The position numbers and the translations under genes were made by a program. Positions 1 through 9,549 of a stretch of DNA of 34,423 bases are shown here, piece by piece. This DNA is from Fibrobacter sp. (lineage in GTDB: Bacteria; Krumholzibacteriota; Krumholzibacteriia; LZORAL124-64-63). The DNA is taken from positions 25,775-60,197 of the forward strand of contig DYDD01000002.1 in the NCBI GenBank assembly GCA_020718045.1, given 5' to 3'. Below the pieces are notes generated by a model. That model did no database searches, was not told the origin of the DNA, and was given only the letters and a program-made list of their open reading frames with translations. Position 1 is the first letter of the stretch. Each line of letters begins with the position of its first letter.

Positions 1-122
1 ATGGCGCCGGCGGACGCCACCCGCCGGTCGTCGGGGCCGCGGTGGGCCAGCGCGTCCGTCATCCGCGTCACCGCCGCGGTCGCCTCCGATCCCCGCGAGT
101 AGATGCCAGCGATGCCACACAT
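1..122 (-). CDS. asnB: Asparagine synthase (glutamine-hydrolysing) N-terminus, truncated by window edge
   Basis: Reverse complement from the ATG at 122 reads MCGIAGIYSRGSEATAAVTRMTDALAHRGPDDRRVASAGA: class II glutamine amidotransferase signature (Cys2 nucleophile, HRGPDD). Open to the window edge, so absent from the ORF track. Confidence 0.85.
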   Translation of the reverse strand, partial: MCGIAGIYSRGSEATAAVTRMTDALAHRGPDDRRVASAGA

Positions 123-218
123 CCCGGGACGCGCTCCTCGACGTGCTCGTGACTCCGACCGACGGCTCCCGACCAGATAACGTCTCCGCTCACCCTCCAG
201 GCAAGATGTTTGTTCGTC

Positions 219-248
219 TTGACGGCATCGCGCGACGCAGCCTAGAAT
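219..248 (+). promoter_or_regulatory. Putative sigma70-type promoter for the WecA-like gene
   Basis: TTGACG (219-224), 18-nt spacer, TAGAAT (243-248); 5/6 matches to each consensus box, about 48 nt upstream of the ATG at 296, with GGAG just before that ATG. Confidence 0.5.
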
Positions 249-295
249 CCCGCACAGACGGATCCCTGCCCGCCCGAACAGCTTCCGGAGATCCC

Positions 296-1354
296 ATGCT
301 CCTTCCGCTGGTGTCGTTCCTGGCTGCGACCGCGATGAGCCTGCTGTGCGCGCCTCCGCTCATGCGGGCGCTGGTGCGCTCGCGCTCCCTCGACGTGCCC
401 AACGAACGCAGCAGCCACGACGAGCCGGTGCCCGTCGGCGGCGGGATGCTGATCCTCGGCGTCTGGCTGGTGGGAGCGGCCGCGCTGTGCCTGGCGGGAC
501 GCCTGCCCCGGAGCGGTTTCGCCGCCTCCCTCGCTCTCGGCGCCGTCGTGCTCGGCGCGTTGGGACTGATCGACGACCGGCGGCCGTTGCCGCCGATCCT
601 GCGCCTGGCCGTGCAGTCCCTGGTGGCCGCCGGGTGCCTGATGATGGGCGATCTGGCCGCCGTCGCGATCGCCTGGCCCGGCGCCGGCCCGATCGACCTG
701 GGCGGTGCGGGCTGGATCGTGTCGTGGCTGTTCGTGGTCGGCTTCACGAACATGTTCAACTTCATGGACGGCATCGACGGGCTGGCGGGATTCCAGGCCC
801 TGCTCGGCTCCGGCGCCCTCGCGGTCTGGTCCGCACTGGCCGGCGACGTGTCGCTGGCGCTCGCGGCGGCCCTGCTGGCCGGGGCGACGGTGGGGTTCCT
901 GAGGGCGAACTTCCCGCGCGCGCGGGTGTTCATGGGCGACGTCGGCAGCCTGCCCCTCGGGTTCCTGCTGGCCATGGGCGTGCTGCGGGTCCACGCGGGC
1001 CCGGATCACGCCGGCGCGACGCCCCTCTGGCTCCCCCTGCTGTTCGTCTGGCCCTTCCTGGGCGATGCCACCTACACGCTGCTCAACCGCGCCGTCCGCG
1101 GGCGCAATCCGTTCCGCCCGCACCGCAGCCACGTCTACCAGAGGCTGGTGGTCGCGGGGATGAGCCACGCCCGCGTGACGCTGCTCTACGCCGCGGCGAT
1201 GGCCGCCTGCATCGCGGCCGCTTTCGCCGGTCGGGCGCGTCCCGCGCTCGGGCCGATCCTGTTCTGGGGAATCTTCGCGGCGACGCTCGCGACGATCATC
1301 GCCGTCGTCGGCAGGGTGCGGGCCGCGTCCACCCGGCGCGGCGGCGACCGTTGA
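296..1354 (+). CDS. Glycosyltransferase family 4 / undecaprenyl-phosphate sugar-1-phosphate transferase (WecA/WbpL/MraY superfamily)
   Basis: Polytopic membrane protein with motifs GLIDDRRPLPP, NFMDGIDG, FMGDVGSLPLGF and PHRSHVYQRLV; ATG at 296 preceded by GGAG. Confidence 0.88.
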   Translation: MLLPLVSFLAATAMSLLCAPPLMRALVRSRSLDVPNERSSHDEPVPVGGGMLILGVWLVGAAALCLAGRLPRSGFAASLALGAVVLGALGLIDDRRPLPPILRLAVQSLVAAGCLMMGDLAAVAIAWPGAGPIDLGGAGWIVSWLFVVGFTNMFNFMDGIDGLAGFQALLGSGALAVWSALAGDVSLALAAALLAGATVGFLRANFPRARVFMGDVGSLPLGFLLAMGVLRVHAGPDHAGATPLWLPLLFVWPFLGDATYTLLNRAVRGRNPFRPHRSHVYQRLVVAGMSHARVTLLYAAAMAACIAAAFAGRARPALGPILFWGIFAATLATIIAVVGRVRAASTRRGGDR

Positions 1355-1364
1355 ATCGACGGCA

Positions 1365-2345
1365 CTAGATCCGGCCGCCATCCTCCCGGTACCAGCGGGC
1401 CATCCTCGTCAAACCCGCGACTGCCGTCACGGGCGGCCGCCAACCCAGCAGTTCGCGGACCGTCGTGGAATCGACCTGCAGCGAGCCGGTGAGCCGATCC
1501 AGGGCCGCTCCCTTCCCGAACGCCGAGGCGACAACGCGCAGCAGTCCCTGCGGCGCCGGCACGAGGCGAGCGGACCGGCCCATGCCCGCGGCCAGGGTGC
1601 GGATCAGTTCCCCCGTGGAGAGGTCCTCGCCGTCGCCGGCCGTGAAGGTCCGGCCCGCCGCGGCCGGGTGGTCCACGCACAGGGCGAGCAGGTCGGCCAG
1701 GTTGTCCGCCGCGATCAGGGTGCGGCGGTTTGCGACACCCGCGAGCGGCAGCGGGGTGCCCCGGTCGACGAGACGCAGCAGGCGCAGCAGGTTGCCGCCG
1801 ACGCCGGGGCCGTGCACCAGCGGCGGGCGCACCACGACCGTTTCCAGTCCGGTACCCGCGCCGACCGCGGCGAGCGCCGTTTCGGCCTCCCACTTCGAGC
1901 ACCCGTAGGGGTCGCGGGGATCGGGGGCGTCGCGCTCGCTGAACGGCGGGCGGCCCGTCGTGCTCTCCCCGTTCACCTTGATGGAACTGATGTAGACCAG
2001 GCGCTTCGCGCCGCCGACCGCCGCGGACTCCGCCAACCGGCGCGTGCCGCGCAGGTTCACCTCGCGGAACGCCTCCAGCGGGTCGGCGGCCGTCTCGTCC
2101 ATGACATGGACGCGGGCGGCCAGATGGATCACCGCGTCGGCGCCGTCCAGGGCCGCCGTCCAGTCGGTATCCGACACGATGCCGCCGACGATCACCGGCG
2201 GCAGGGAGTCCGGGACGAGGGCGCGGACCCGGGCGGCGCAAGACTCGTCGCGCGCCAGGGGACGCACCACATGGCCACGGGCGAGCAGGGCCCGGCAGGC
2301 GTGCCGCCCGACGAACCCGTCGGCCCCGGTGACCGCGACCATCAT
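1365..2345 (-). CDS. NAD-dependent epimerase/dehydratase (extended SDR; WbpV-like UDP-4-keto-sugar reductase)
   Basis: MMVAVTGADGFVGRH Rossmann motif; YISSIKVNGE...DPYGCSKWEAE catalytic region. ATGA overlap with the upstream gene. Confidence 0.85.
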   Translation of the reverse strand: MMVAVTGADGFVGRHACRALLARGHVVRPLARDESCAARVRALVPDSLPPVIVGGIVSDTDWTAALDGADAVIHLAARVHVMDETAADPLEAFREVNLRGTRRLAESAAVGGAKRLVYISSIKVNGESTTGRPPFSERDAPDPRDPYGCSKWEAETALAAVGAGTGLETVVVRPPLVHGPGVGGNLLRLLRLVDRGTPLPLAGVANRRTLIAADNLADLLALCVDHPAAAGRTFTAGDGEDLSTGELIRTLAAGMGRSARLVPAPQGLLRVVASAFGKGAALDRLTGSLQVDSTTVRELLGWRPPVTAVAGLTRMARWYREDGGRI

Positions 2346-3502
2346 CGGCCACGCTCCCCGAGCAGGTCCGCGTAGAGGGCCATGGTGGCGGCGACGACGA
2401 TCGCCTCGGCGAACTCTTCGACCGCGAGCCGTCGCGACGCATCGCCCATCGCGCGGCGGAGCGCGGGATCGTCGGCCAGGCGTTCGATCGCCGCCACGAT
2501 CGGTTCGACCTGATGCGCGGGCACGAGCAGGCCGTTCACGCCGTCGCGGCAGATCTCGCGGCAGCCCGGCACGTCGGTCGCGACGATCGGGAGGCCACAG
2601 GCCGCGGCCTCGAGCAGCGACTTGGGCAACCCCTCGCCGTAGAACGTCGGCAGCAGGGCGACGTGGCACGACTGCAGCAGCGCGGCGATGTCCGTGACGT
2701 GGCCGAGCACCTCGACGACCCCTTCGGCCGCCCAGGCGTCCAGCTGCGACTGCGGGATGGCGGCCGGGTTGTCCGCATCGCCGCGGCCGGCCAGCAGGAT
2801 CTTCACGTCGTCGCGCCGCGACCGCAGCAGGCGGGCCGCCGCCACGGCCTCGTGGATGCCCTTGTCCGTCAGCATGCGCGCCACCAGCACCACCCGCAAG
2901 GGCCCCGGCGGCTCCTGACGCGCCGCCGCGAAGGCGCGCACGTCGACGCCCGCGCCGCGGATCAAGGCGACGGCGGCGGCGGGGACCCCGAGCCGGTCGC
3001 GGCAGAAGGCCGCGTCTTCGCCGTTCTGGACGATCAGCCGGGTGCACCGGCCGCGCAGCAGGACGCGCAGCGCCAGCTTGATCGGCGCGCTCACCAGCCG
3101 CGCACGCACGCTGCCGGACGTGAAGACGTAGCCGAGTCCCGCCATCGCGTTCACGACGCAGGGGATGCGCGTCGCGCGGGCGGCGAGCGAGCCGAAGATC
3201 ACGGATTTCGGGGTGACGTGGTGGACGAGGTCGGGCCGGTATCGGCGGTAGATGCCGACGAGCTCGAACAGGGCGGCGATCTCGAGGTGCGGCCCGCGGA
3301 AACCGCGCCGCTGCCTGATGGGGACCAGTTCCGCTCCCGTCTCCCTGATGGGCGCCGCGTGATCGGCAACCCGCGTCGCGACGGCGACCTCGTGCCCCGC
3401 CGCGACTGCCGCCCGCAACAGCGGCAGGCGGTGCGAGCAGACGTACCAGTCCTCGGGAATGAGGTAGAGGATCCGCACCCGCTTCCGGTCATGTGCGCCC
3501 AT
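2342..3502 (-). CDS. Glycosyltransferase family 4 (GT4)
   Basis: GT4 features: LVHHVTPKSVIFGSLAAR, VARMLTDKGIHE, LLPTFYGEGLPKSLLEAAACGLPIVATDVPGCREI. Alternative GTG start at 3508. Confidence 0.87.
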   Translation of the reverse strand: MGAHDRKRVRILYLIPEDWYVCSHRLPLLRAAVAAGHEVAVATRVADHAAPIRETGAELVPIRQRRGFRGPHLEIAALFELVGIYRRYRPDLVHHVTPKSVIFGSLAARATRIPCVVNAMAGLGYVFTSGSVRARLVSAPIKLALRVLLRGRCTRLIVQNGEDAAFCRDRLGVPAAAVALIRGAGVDVRAFAAARQEPPGPLRVVLVARMLTDKGIHEAVAAARLLRSRRDDVKILLAGRGDADNPAAIPQSQLDAWAAEGVVEVLGHVTDIAALLQSCHVALLPTFYGEGLPKSLLEAAACGLPIVATDVPGCREICRDGVNGLLVPAHQVEPIVAAIERLADDPALRRAMGDASRRLAVEEFAEAIVVAATMALYADLLGERGR

Positions 3503-4667
3503 CGTCACCCCGCGCCGGTCGGCCGGCGGCTTCCCGGCACAATTCCTCCCACCGGTCGAGCGCGGCGTCGACGCCGTGGCGACGGATCAGCCTCGCCCGC
3601 GCGCGCTCACCCATGGCGCGCCGCTCCCCGGGATCCAGTCCCATCACGCGGTCCATGGCCGCCGCGAGCGCCGACGCGTCGCCGGCCGGCACCAAGAAGC
3701 CGCATTCGTCGTCTCCCATCAGCTCCCCGGTGCCGCCAACCGCCGTGGCCACGATCGGCAGGGCCGTCGCCATGGCCTCGATGACGGTGTTGGGCATGCC
3801 CTCGTTGACGGACGACAGCACGTAGGCGTCGCAGGACTGCATCAGGTCCGCGACATCCGTGCGCCGGCCGACGACCCGGATGCGATCCGCCGCCGGGCTG
3901 GCGGTCGCCAACGAACCGATGTCGCCGCTCAACGAGCCGTGGCCCACCAGGGCCAGCTTCGCCGACGGCCAACGATTCGCCAGCTCGCCGAAGGCGGCGA
4001 TCAGGTTCGGGTAATCCTTCTGGGGCTCGAAACGGCCGACGGCGAGCCAGAGCATGTCCTGCGATCCGCAGCCCATCTCCCCGCGCAGTTCCGTGCGGCG
4101 CCGGGGATCGAGCCGATCTTCGGGGACGGGGGCCGCGTTCAGCACCACCCTCATCTTCCGCCGCGGCACGATCCCGCGCCGGACGAGACTGGCCCCGACG
4201 AGCTCCGAATTCGTCGTGGTGATCGGCGCCAGGAACGCCGTCGCGGCCTCCACGCGTTCCCGCAGCCTGCCGCCGAAGTACTCGTTGCGGATCGAAGGCA
4301 CGACGGCCTTCACGCCCGCGAGCCGGCCCACGACTTTGCACAACATGTTGGCGTGGTAATTGAACGAGACCAGGGCGTCGGGCCGGTTCCGGCGCAGCTC
4401 CCGGTACAACCGCCCGGCGGTCGCCGGGAGCGAGCGCAGGCCGTCCAGGCCAAGATCGACAACGGGGATGCCGGCGTCGGCCAGCTCCCGGTCGAACGCC
4501 CGGTGCCGCAGCAGGGAAAGGACGCGCACGCGCCAGCCGCGGCGCGCGAGGCCGGCGCCGATCCGCACCACCTGGACCTCGGCGCCGCCCAGGTCCAGCT
4601 TCGTCGTCATCAAGGTGATGGATCGGAGCTGACGGCGCCCGTCTTCAATTCCTCCCACGGGCCACAT
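3489..4667 (-). CDS. Glycosyltransferase family 4 (GT4)
   Basis: LDLGGAEVQVVRIGAGLARRG N-terminus; VGRFEPQKDYPNLI; VLSSVNEGMPNTVIEAMATALPIVATAVGGTGEL. Confidence 0.87.
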   Translation of the reverse strand: MWPVGGIEDGRRQLRSITLMTTKLDLGGAEVQVVRIGAGLARRGWRVRVLSLLRHRAFDRELADAGIPVVDLGLDGLRSLPATAGRLYRELRRNRPDALVSFNYHANMLCKVVGRLAGVKAVVPSIRNEYFGGRLRERVEAATAFLAPITTTNSELVGASLVRRGIVPRRKMRVVLNAAPVPEDRLDPRRRTELRGEMGCGSQDMLWLAVGRFEPQKDYPNLIAAFGELANRWPSAKLALVGHGSLSGDIGSLATASPAADRIRVVGRRTDVADLMQSCDAYVLSSVNEGMPNTVIEAMATALPIVATAVGGTGELMGDDECGFLVPAGDASALAAAMDRVMGLDPGERRAMGERARARLIRRHGVDAALDRWEELCREAAGRPARGDDGRT

Positions 4668-5691
4668 CCTCCAGCAGCGCGGCCAATCGCGGCGCCAGCG
4701 CGGTCACGCTGTAGTCCGAGGCGGCCAGGCCGGCCCCTGCGTTCCCGTACCGCCGCCTGAGGCCGGCATCATCGATCAATGCGAGCAGGGCTTCGACCCA
4801 TTGCGCATCCGTCTTCGCGCCCAGGCCGATCGTTCCCCGGTCGAGCACCTGCGCGTTCATGCCGACGGGCGACACGACGGGAGGCACGCCGCAGGCCATG
4901 TACAGCAACATCTTGAACGAACACTTGCCGAGCGTCCACTCGTTTTCCGGCAGCGGCATCAGGCCGATGTCGAGGCGACGGATGAAGGCCGACTCCGTCG
5001 CCGGACTCCAGGGATCGAATCGCACCCTGTCGGCGGGCAGGCCGGCGAATCGGGGGGGCTCGCTCGAACACACCTCCAGGCGGCACCGCGGCCGCTCGTG
5101 CAGCACGCGCGCCAGCGGACCCTCGATCGCGCGAAGGTACTCCAGGTTGGACGACGTCCCGCTCCAGCCGATGACGACGGCGCGATCGCCGCCGTCTTCC
5201 ACGTCGGCATCCCGCGGCCGGAAGCGCGCGGTGTCGACCGCGGTGGGCAGCACCACCACCCGGCGGTTGTGGCGGAGGAACCACTCCGCCAGATAGTCGT
5301 TGCCCGCGATGACGAGGTCGCATCCGCGCACGATGGCCGCCGCGAAGGCGCCGCCCCTCCGCAGCCAGATCGCGTCGTCCACATCGAACACGCGCGGACG
5401 ACGCGTGAGGCCTTCCAGGGTCGACAGGGTGGACACCAGTTCGCGCTGCAGGAGCGTCACGTCCGCGGCCCTGGTCGCCGCGATCGCGGGCACCCGTGCC
5501 GCGACGGTCGCCGGCAGCCAGAGCGGCCGCAGCCATCGGCTGCGGGGCGGGTAGTTCGAGATCGGAGCGGGATGCCAGGACACGTCCACGCCGTGACCCC
5601 GCAGCGGCCCGATGAACTGGCCCACGCGGAAGCGGGCGCTGGGCACGTTCCTTTCGCCGGTGAGGGCGGCCACGCGCAGCATCTCAGCCAC
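4645..5691 (-). CDS. Glycosyltransferase, group 1 / GT4-like
   Basis: VARFRVGQFIGPLRGHGVDV-type N-terminus, FDVDDAIW, VIGWSGTSSNLEYL, C-terminal GMNAQVLDRGTIGL region. GTG start at 5691; nearby internal ATG possible. Confidence 0.75.
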   Translation of the reverse strand: MAEMLRVAALTGERNVPSARFRVGQFIGPLRGHGVDVSWHPAPISNYPPRSRWLRPLWLPATVAARVPAIAATRAADVTLLQRELVSTLSTLEGLTRRPRVFDVDDAIWLRRGGAFAAAIVRGCDLVIAGNDYLAEWFLRHNRRVVVLPTAVDTARFRPRDADVEDGGDRAVVIGWSGTSSNLEYLRAIEGPLARVLHERPRCRLEVCSSEPPRFAGLPADRVRFDPWSPATESAFIRRLDIGLMPLPENEWTLGKCSFKMLLYMACGVPPVVSPVGMNAQVLDRGTIGLGAKTDAQWVEALLALIDDAGLRRRYGNAGAGLAASDYSVTALAPRLAALLEDVARGRN

Positions 5692-6931
5692 GACGGCTCC
5701 GATCGATGAAGACGCCTCCGCGCAGCGCGAAGAATCCCAGCACCCACGCGTACGACAGCATCAGGACGAAATTGAACGTGTAGAAGTAGGCGAACAGGGA
5801 CATGAACACGCCGTAGCCGACCAACGCGTAGAGCAGGGCGTGCCCCCAGTAGGCGGCGACGCGGGCGGCGACGTAGGCGCGCGTCGCCAGGAACCCGAGC
5901 AGCCAGCTCATCAGGAGCGAAGCCCGCGGGCCGGCGTCCCAATAGACTTCACCGGCGAACGCGTACACGTTGAACTCCGTGATCCCGATGCTCACGAACG
6001 GCAGGAGCGAGGGAATGGTCTCCGCCGCACCCAGGATCGGCAACACCTTCCAGGCCGGCTGCATCAGGACGTGCCCGGCCCTGGGCGACGGCTCCGCCTC
6101 CCCCCCGATCACCGCCGAGAGCGCGGGCCAGCTGCCCACGATGTAGAGGTAGGGGCGCTGCAACGGGGCCACCCGCTCTTCCGTCCCCTCGGCGTCATAG
6201 CTCTCGGGAGTGTAGATGTCGATCTTCTGGGTGTAGATGACGAAGAAACCGAGCAGCACGAGCAGCGCCAACAGCAGGTGGACCGCGCGGAAGCGCTCGG
6301 GGCGGCAGACGCTCCAGGCGAGGAGCGCGGCGATCGCGCTGGTCGTGATGTACGACTTGATGCCCGCGAGCAGCAGGCCCAGCAGGCAGGACAGCAGGAC
6401 CAGGTCGTCGAGCCGGCGCCGGACTCCGTAGAACCGCTTGATCACGTAGGTCGGCGCCACCAGGATGCCGATCAGGTTCAGGTTGCCGATGAACTGCATC
6501 TGGAACTCGCCCTGCAGGCGCCAGACGTTCGACAGCAGTCCGCCGAGGCCGTAGCGGGAGACCATGATCGCCAGCGCCAGCATCCAGCCGATCGTGGCGA
6601 TCGTCGCCGTGACGTAATAGAAGGCCTCGAGATGCGAGGCGTCGCGCCGACGGTCGGCGGCCTTGCCGAATCGGATCGACCGCCAGCCCGCGGCGGACAG
6701 CGCGCCCGCGGCGAACAGCGCGATCGAGCCGAACGCCAGGGCGTAGGTCTTTTCCGAGAGCCGGATCAGGTCGAGGATCCGCAGATGGTACAGCGCCAGC
6801 GAACCGCAGTTCATCCCCGTGTAGATGCTCAAGGGCGTGAACCAGTGCCCGAAGAACTGCCGCGAAACCGTCAGCTCCCCCAGCGCCACCGCGACGAACA
6901 CCAGGATCCAGAGCACGTCGCCCAGGCTCAT
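5684..6931 (-). CDS. O-antigen polymerase-like membrane protein (Wzy-like), paralogue A
   Basis: Multiple hydrophobic segments; surrounded by Wzx, GT and WbpM genes; clearly alignable with the 6983..8233 product. Confidence 0.7.
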   Translation of the reverse strand: MSLGDVLWILVFVAVALGELTVSRQFFGHWFTPLSIYTGMNCGSLALYHLRILDLIRLSEKTYALAFGSIALFAAGALSAAGWRSIRFGKAADRRRDASHLEAFYYVTATIATIGWMLALAIMVSRYGLGGLLSNVWRLQGEFQMQFIGNLNLIGILVAPTYVIKRFYGVRRRLDDLVLLSCLLGLLLAGIKSYITTSAIAALLAWSVCRPERFRAVHLLLALLVLLGFFVIYTQKIDIYTPESYDAEGTEERVAPLQRPYLYIVGSWPALSAVIGGEAEPSPRAGHVLMQPAWKVLPILGAAETIPSLLPFVSIGITEFNVYAFAGEVYWDAGPRASLLMSWLLGFLATRAYVAARVAAYWGHALLYALVGYGVFMSLFAYFYTFNFVLMLSYAWVLGFFALRGGVFIDRSRRG

Positions 6932-6982
6932 GCCTCGTCTCCCGCCAGCACCGTCCAAGCAGCGACCGATAATTTCGACACC

Positions 6983-8233
6983 TCAGGCATGACGCCTCCG
7001 GTCCTGGATAATCCCGCCGCGTAGGATCACGAATCCGATGAAGTAGGTATATCCGAGCTGCAGCATCAGATTGAAACGGTAGTAGTACATGAAGGAAGAA
7101 AGGAAGATCCCGTATCCGAATACAGCATAGATCAGGACGTTGCCCCAGTACCGCGCCCGAGCGGCCCGCAGGTAGAGGCGGGTGGCGACGAAGCCGAACA
7201 ACCCGCTGGCGAACATGGCGCCAGTCCATCCCCAATCCCAGTACATCTCCCCGATGAAGGAATAGACGTTGAACTCCGAGATGCCGATGTTCGTGAACGG
7301 CAGCGACGGCGGCAAGGGTTCGACGAGCTTCAATCCGGCGCCCAGGATCTTCCAGGCCGGCTCAAAGGTGATCGTGCCAGGCTGGGGCAAGGAGGCCATC
7401 TCGCCGGCGATCAGCGACTCGGTCGCCGGCCAACTGCCGACGAAGTACAGGTAAGGCCGGTCCAGGACCGAGATGCTGGACTCGGTGCGGGACTCGTCGA
7501 CGGCTTCGGGCACGTAGACGTCGATGTTCTGATTGTAAAACACGAAGAACGCGAGCAGCGCCGCCAGGCCCAACCCCAGGTTGTGCGGCTTGAACCTGCC
7601 GGGGCGACAGACGCTCCAGGCCAGTCCGGCGCCGATGGCCGACACCATGATGTAGGTCTTGATTCCCGCCAACAGCAGGCCGAACACGGTCAGGCCGACC
7701 AGAACCACATCCCGCCGGCGCCCGCGCCCGAGGCCGCGCTTGATCGCGTAGGTGGGCAGCACCAGAATGCCGATCATGTTCAAGTAGCCGATGAACTGCA
7801 TCTGGAATTCGACCTGTAAAACCCAGATGTTCTGGATCAGGCTGAGCAGACCGTAGCGGCTGATGAGGATCGACGAGGCCAGCATCCACCCGATCGTCGC
7901 GAGCGCGGCGGTTCCATAGAAGAAGGTGTCGAGGTGGCGGACATCACGGACGTTACCCGTGAGCGACTGCAAGGCGGGTGAGCGCCCTCCCAGCGCCAAC
8001 ATCACGCCCGTCAGGAACATGAACATCGAGAGCAGCAGCAGCGCGTGGGTCTCCAGGGAAACGTCGGTCATCGGCACGAGCCGCAGGTGGTAGAACGCCA
8101 TCGAGATCGCGTTCATGCCCACATACATGCTGATCGGGGTGAGCCACTGATAGAATACGCGCAGGGATAGGGCGATCGACATCGCCGCGATCACGAGGAA
8201 CAGGAGCATCCAGAACACGTCGCCGACGCTCAT
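6983..8233 (-). CDS. O-antigen polymerase-like membrane protein (Wzy-like), paralogue B
   Basis: Multiple hydrophobic segments; MSVGDVFWMLLF... aligns with MSLGDVLWILVF... of paralogue A along the whole length; ATGA overlap with the flippase gene. Confidence 0.7.
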   Translation of the reverse strand: MSVGDVFWMLLFLVIAAMSIALSLRVFYQWLTPISMYVGMNAISMAFYHLRLVPMTDVSLETHALLLLSMFMFLTGVMLALGGRSPALQSLTGNVRDVRHLDTFFYGTAALATIGWMLASSILISRYGLLSLIQNIWVLQVEFQMQFIGYLNMIGILVLPTYAIKRGLGRGRRRDVVLVGLTVFGLLLAGIKTYIMVSAIGAGLAWSVCRPGRFKPHNLGLGLAALLAFFVFYNQNIDVYVPEAVDESRTESSISVLDRPYLYFVGSWPATESLIAGEMASLPQPGTITFEPAWKILGAGLKLVEPLPPSLPFTNIGISEFNVYSFIGEMYWDWGWTGAMFASGLFGFVATRLYLRAARARYWGNVLIYAVFGYGIFLSSFMYYYRFNLMLQLGYTYFIGFVILRGGIIQDRRRHA

Positions 8234-9549
8234 GCCCCCCCTCCCGACGCCGCACCGCCCGCCGCCACCGCGCCGTCCCCACCCATCTTCGCCATCCCCC
8301 GCCACACCACCGCGCCGTACGCCAGCGTCACCCAGGCCGACCCGGCCAGCACCGTCCAGGCCGCGCCCGCCATGCCGTGCGCCGGGATCAGCCAGCGGCC
8401 CATCGCCACCAGCAGGCCGGCGTTCAGGGCATGGATCACGAGCTGGGAGCGGAACGCCTGCATGGCGGTGGCCGGCGCGCCGAGCAGGCTGCCGAGGTTC
8501 ATGATGCCGCCGCCGGCCATGATCAGCACGAAGAGATCGCCGCGCACCGCGTACTCGGCCCCGTAGACCAGGGTGAGCAGGGGGCCGCCCCACCAGCGGG
8601 CGACCGCCACGCCGGCCAGACCGAGCACCACACCCACGGCCATGAGCTTCCCAACCGTGTCGCGGAAGGCCCGCGCGTCCCCGTCGGCGTGGTTGCGGGC
8701 CAGCCGCGCGATGCTGGACTGGGACAGGGCCATCACCACCGTGTTGGAGACGAGCACCAGGTAGGCCATGGCCGAGAAGATGCCGAGCGCCTCCTCGCCC
8801 TGGGCGCTCTCCAGCATGGTGCGGGGCACCGTGTTGCGCAGCTGGATCAGCAGCATGACCACGCCCAGGGGCAGGGCCGTCCAGATGATCGCCTTGATCG
8901 CGCCGGGCCGCCACCGGGGGCGCAGGCTCCACTGATCGCCATCGCCGCCTTCCTCGCCGCCGTCCTTGCCGCGCGCCAGGGCGCGGCAGCGCGGCAGGTC
9001 GAAGACCAGCAGCGGCACGGCCCAGGCCACCGGCCACGCCACCAGCGCCGCGTTCAGGCTCCCGGTCCACCGGTACACGACGGCGAACAGGACGAGCGAG
9101 ACGGCGCCGCGGATCATCAGCGAGCGGGCCATCAGGTCCATGCGCTCGCACTTCTGCTCCAGGCCGTAGAACACGTCGCCCACGCCGTCGACCACGCGCC
9201 CGATCCCGTACAGCACGATCGCCGCGACCTGGGCGCCGCTGTAGCCGGCCAGGCCGACGAGGACCGTCGCGGCCAGACCCAGGGGGGCCAGCAGGAGCTG
9301 GACGCCGAGGTAGTCGCGGAACGGGAAGCGGCCGCCCGCGTCGGAGACGAAGACGGCGCGCAGCTGCAGGTTGGCGAAGACCACCAGCGGCGTGGCGACG
9401 GTCGCGGCCAGCGACAGGCGGCCCACCTCCGCGGCCGAGCCCAGCTTGGTCAGCACCACGAGGATGCCCCACTGGCTGGCGGCGAAGACCGCGTTGCCGA
9501 GGAAGGTCCAGATGAAGTTGCGGCGCAGGGAGGGAGGCGGGGACGTCAT
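8230..9549 (-). CDS. Polysaccharide flippase (Wzx-like, MOP superfamily)
   Basis: Polytopic; NFIWTFLGNAVFAASQWGILVVLTKLGSAAEVGRLSLAATVATPL is typical of a Wzx N-terminus; located between Wzy and WbpM. Confidence 0.8.
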   Translation of the reverse strand: MTSPPPSLRRNFIWTFLGNAVFAASQWGILVVLTKLGSAAEVGRLSLAATVATPLVVFANLQLRAVFVSDAGGRFPFRDYLGVQLLLAPLGLAATVLVGLAGYSGAQVAAIVLYGIGRVVDGVGDVFYGLEQKCERMDLMARSLMIRGAVSLVLFAVVYRWTGSLNAALVAWPVAWAVPLLVFDLPRCRALARGKDGGEEGGDGDQWSLRPRWRPGAIKAIIWTALPLGVVMLLIQLRNTVPRTMLESAQGEEALGIFSAMAYLVLVSNTVVMALSQSSIARLARNHADGDARAFRDTVGKLMAVGVVLGLAGVAVARWWGGPLLTLVYGAEYAVRGDLFVLIMAGGGIMNLGSLLGAPATAMQAFRSQLVIHALNAGLLVAMGRWLIPAHGMAGAAWTVLAGSAWVTLAYGAVVWRGMAKMGGDGAVAAGGAASGGGA

